Assembly (NCBI GenBank): GCA_021154065.1
Contig: JAJKJG010000276.1
Location: 1-5,704, forward strand
DNA: 5,704 nucleotides
Direction: 5' to 3'
From: Methylobacterium sp.
GTDB taxonomy: Bacteria; Pseudomonadota; Alphaproteobacteria; Rhizobiales; Beijerinckiaceae
The notes under the pieces were generated by a model that saw nothing but the letters and a program-made list of their open reading frames with translations, ran no database searches and was not told the origin of the DNA. Shown here piece by piece: positions 5,649 through 5,704 of the stretch (position 1 is its first letter; every line of letters begins with the position of its first letter). Made by a program: the position numbers and the translations under genes.

Positions 5649-5704
5649 GCTCTCCCGCCGCGCCGCGCTCGGGCTCGCGGCGGGCGCGGTCGCGGCGCCG
5701 GCGG
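5629..5704 (+). CDS. Start of a Tat-exported protein, cut by the right edge
   Basis: An ATG at 5629, inside the last 20 bases of thiD but in another frame, opens [20 protein letters not shown] and stays open to the window end (25 codons). SRRAALG followed by an alanine-rich hydrophobic stretch fits a twin-arginine (Tat) signal peptide. The overlap with thiD suggests the same operon. In related operons a periplasmic binding protein for a thiamine precursor (ThiY/NMT1-like) often follows, but the mature protein is not visible, so this is only a guess. There is no clear ribosome-binding site, which is consistent with coupling to thiD. Confidence 0.65.
   Translation, partial: MASGRLELSRRAALGLAAGAVAAPA

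Overview
The window is very GC-rich DNA, dense with genes in its central and right parts. Gene content and dialect suggest an alphaproteobacterium of the Hyphomicrobiales (Rhizobiales) type: a CoxE-type vWA protein, a thiMED order behind a TPP riboswitch, ThiM/ThiE motif variants, and palindromic intergenic repeats. No database search was possible, so this placement is an inference.

Left part (1-404): no complete gene. On the minus strand the first 34 bases encode a start, MRGRDDRADGL, that resembles the N terminus of IS5/IS1182-like transposases. A terminal-repeat-like stretch follows to about 107, so an insertion sequence probably runs off the left edge. From about 108 to 396 lies a hairpin-rich repeat mosaic. 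Its core is a palindrome of about 200 bp centred near 268.

Minus-strand pair (405-2152): a 391-residue CoxE-type von Willebrand factor A protein, followed by a 190-residue unknown membrane protein with two C-terminal helices. Stop and start share one base (TGATG), so the two are probably translationally coupled. They diverge from a ten-helix DMT/EamA transporter on the plus strand (2264-3226).

Thiamine operon (from about 3250 to beyond the right edge): a 17-bp tandem duplication, a probable sigma-70 promoter and a TPP riboswitch precede thiM, thiE and thiD. These three are joined by 4-base overlaps (ATGA, GTGA). ThiM phosphorylates the thiazole alcohol, ThiD phosphorylates HMP to HMP-PP, and ThiE joins the two into thiamine phosphate. 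Together they are a complete salvage branch from the two preformed moieties. The aptamer's closing stem P1 can pair with the thiM start codon, which gives a simple translational off switch. A further gene begins inside the end of thiD and encodes a Tat-like signal peptide before the window ends. An exported substrate-binding protein is plausible there but unproven.

I found no clearly new multi-gene system. The points most worth following up are the large palindrome, the start-codon-sequestering riboswitch next to a duplicated promoter segment, the ThiM motif substitutions, the vWA/membrane-protein pair without a visible MoxR ATPase, and the hidden Tat-signal gene.
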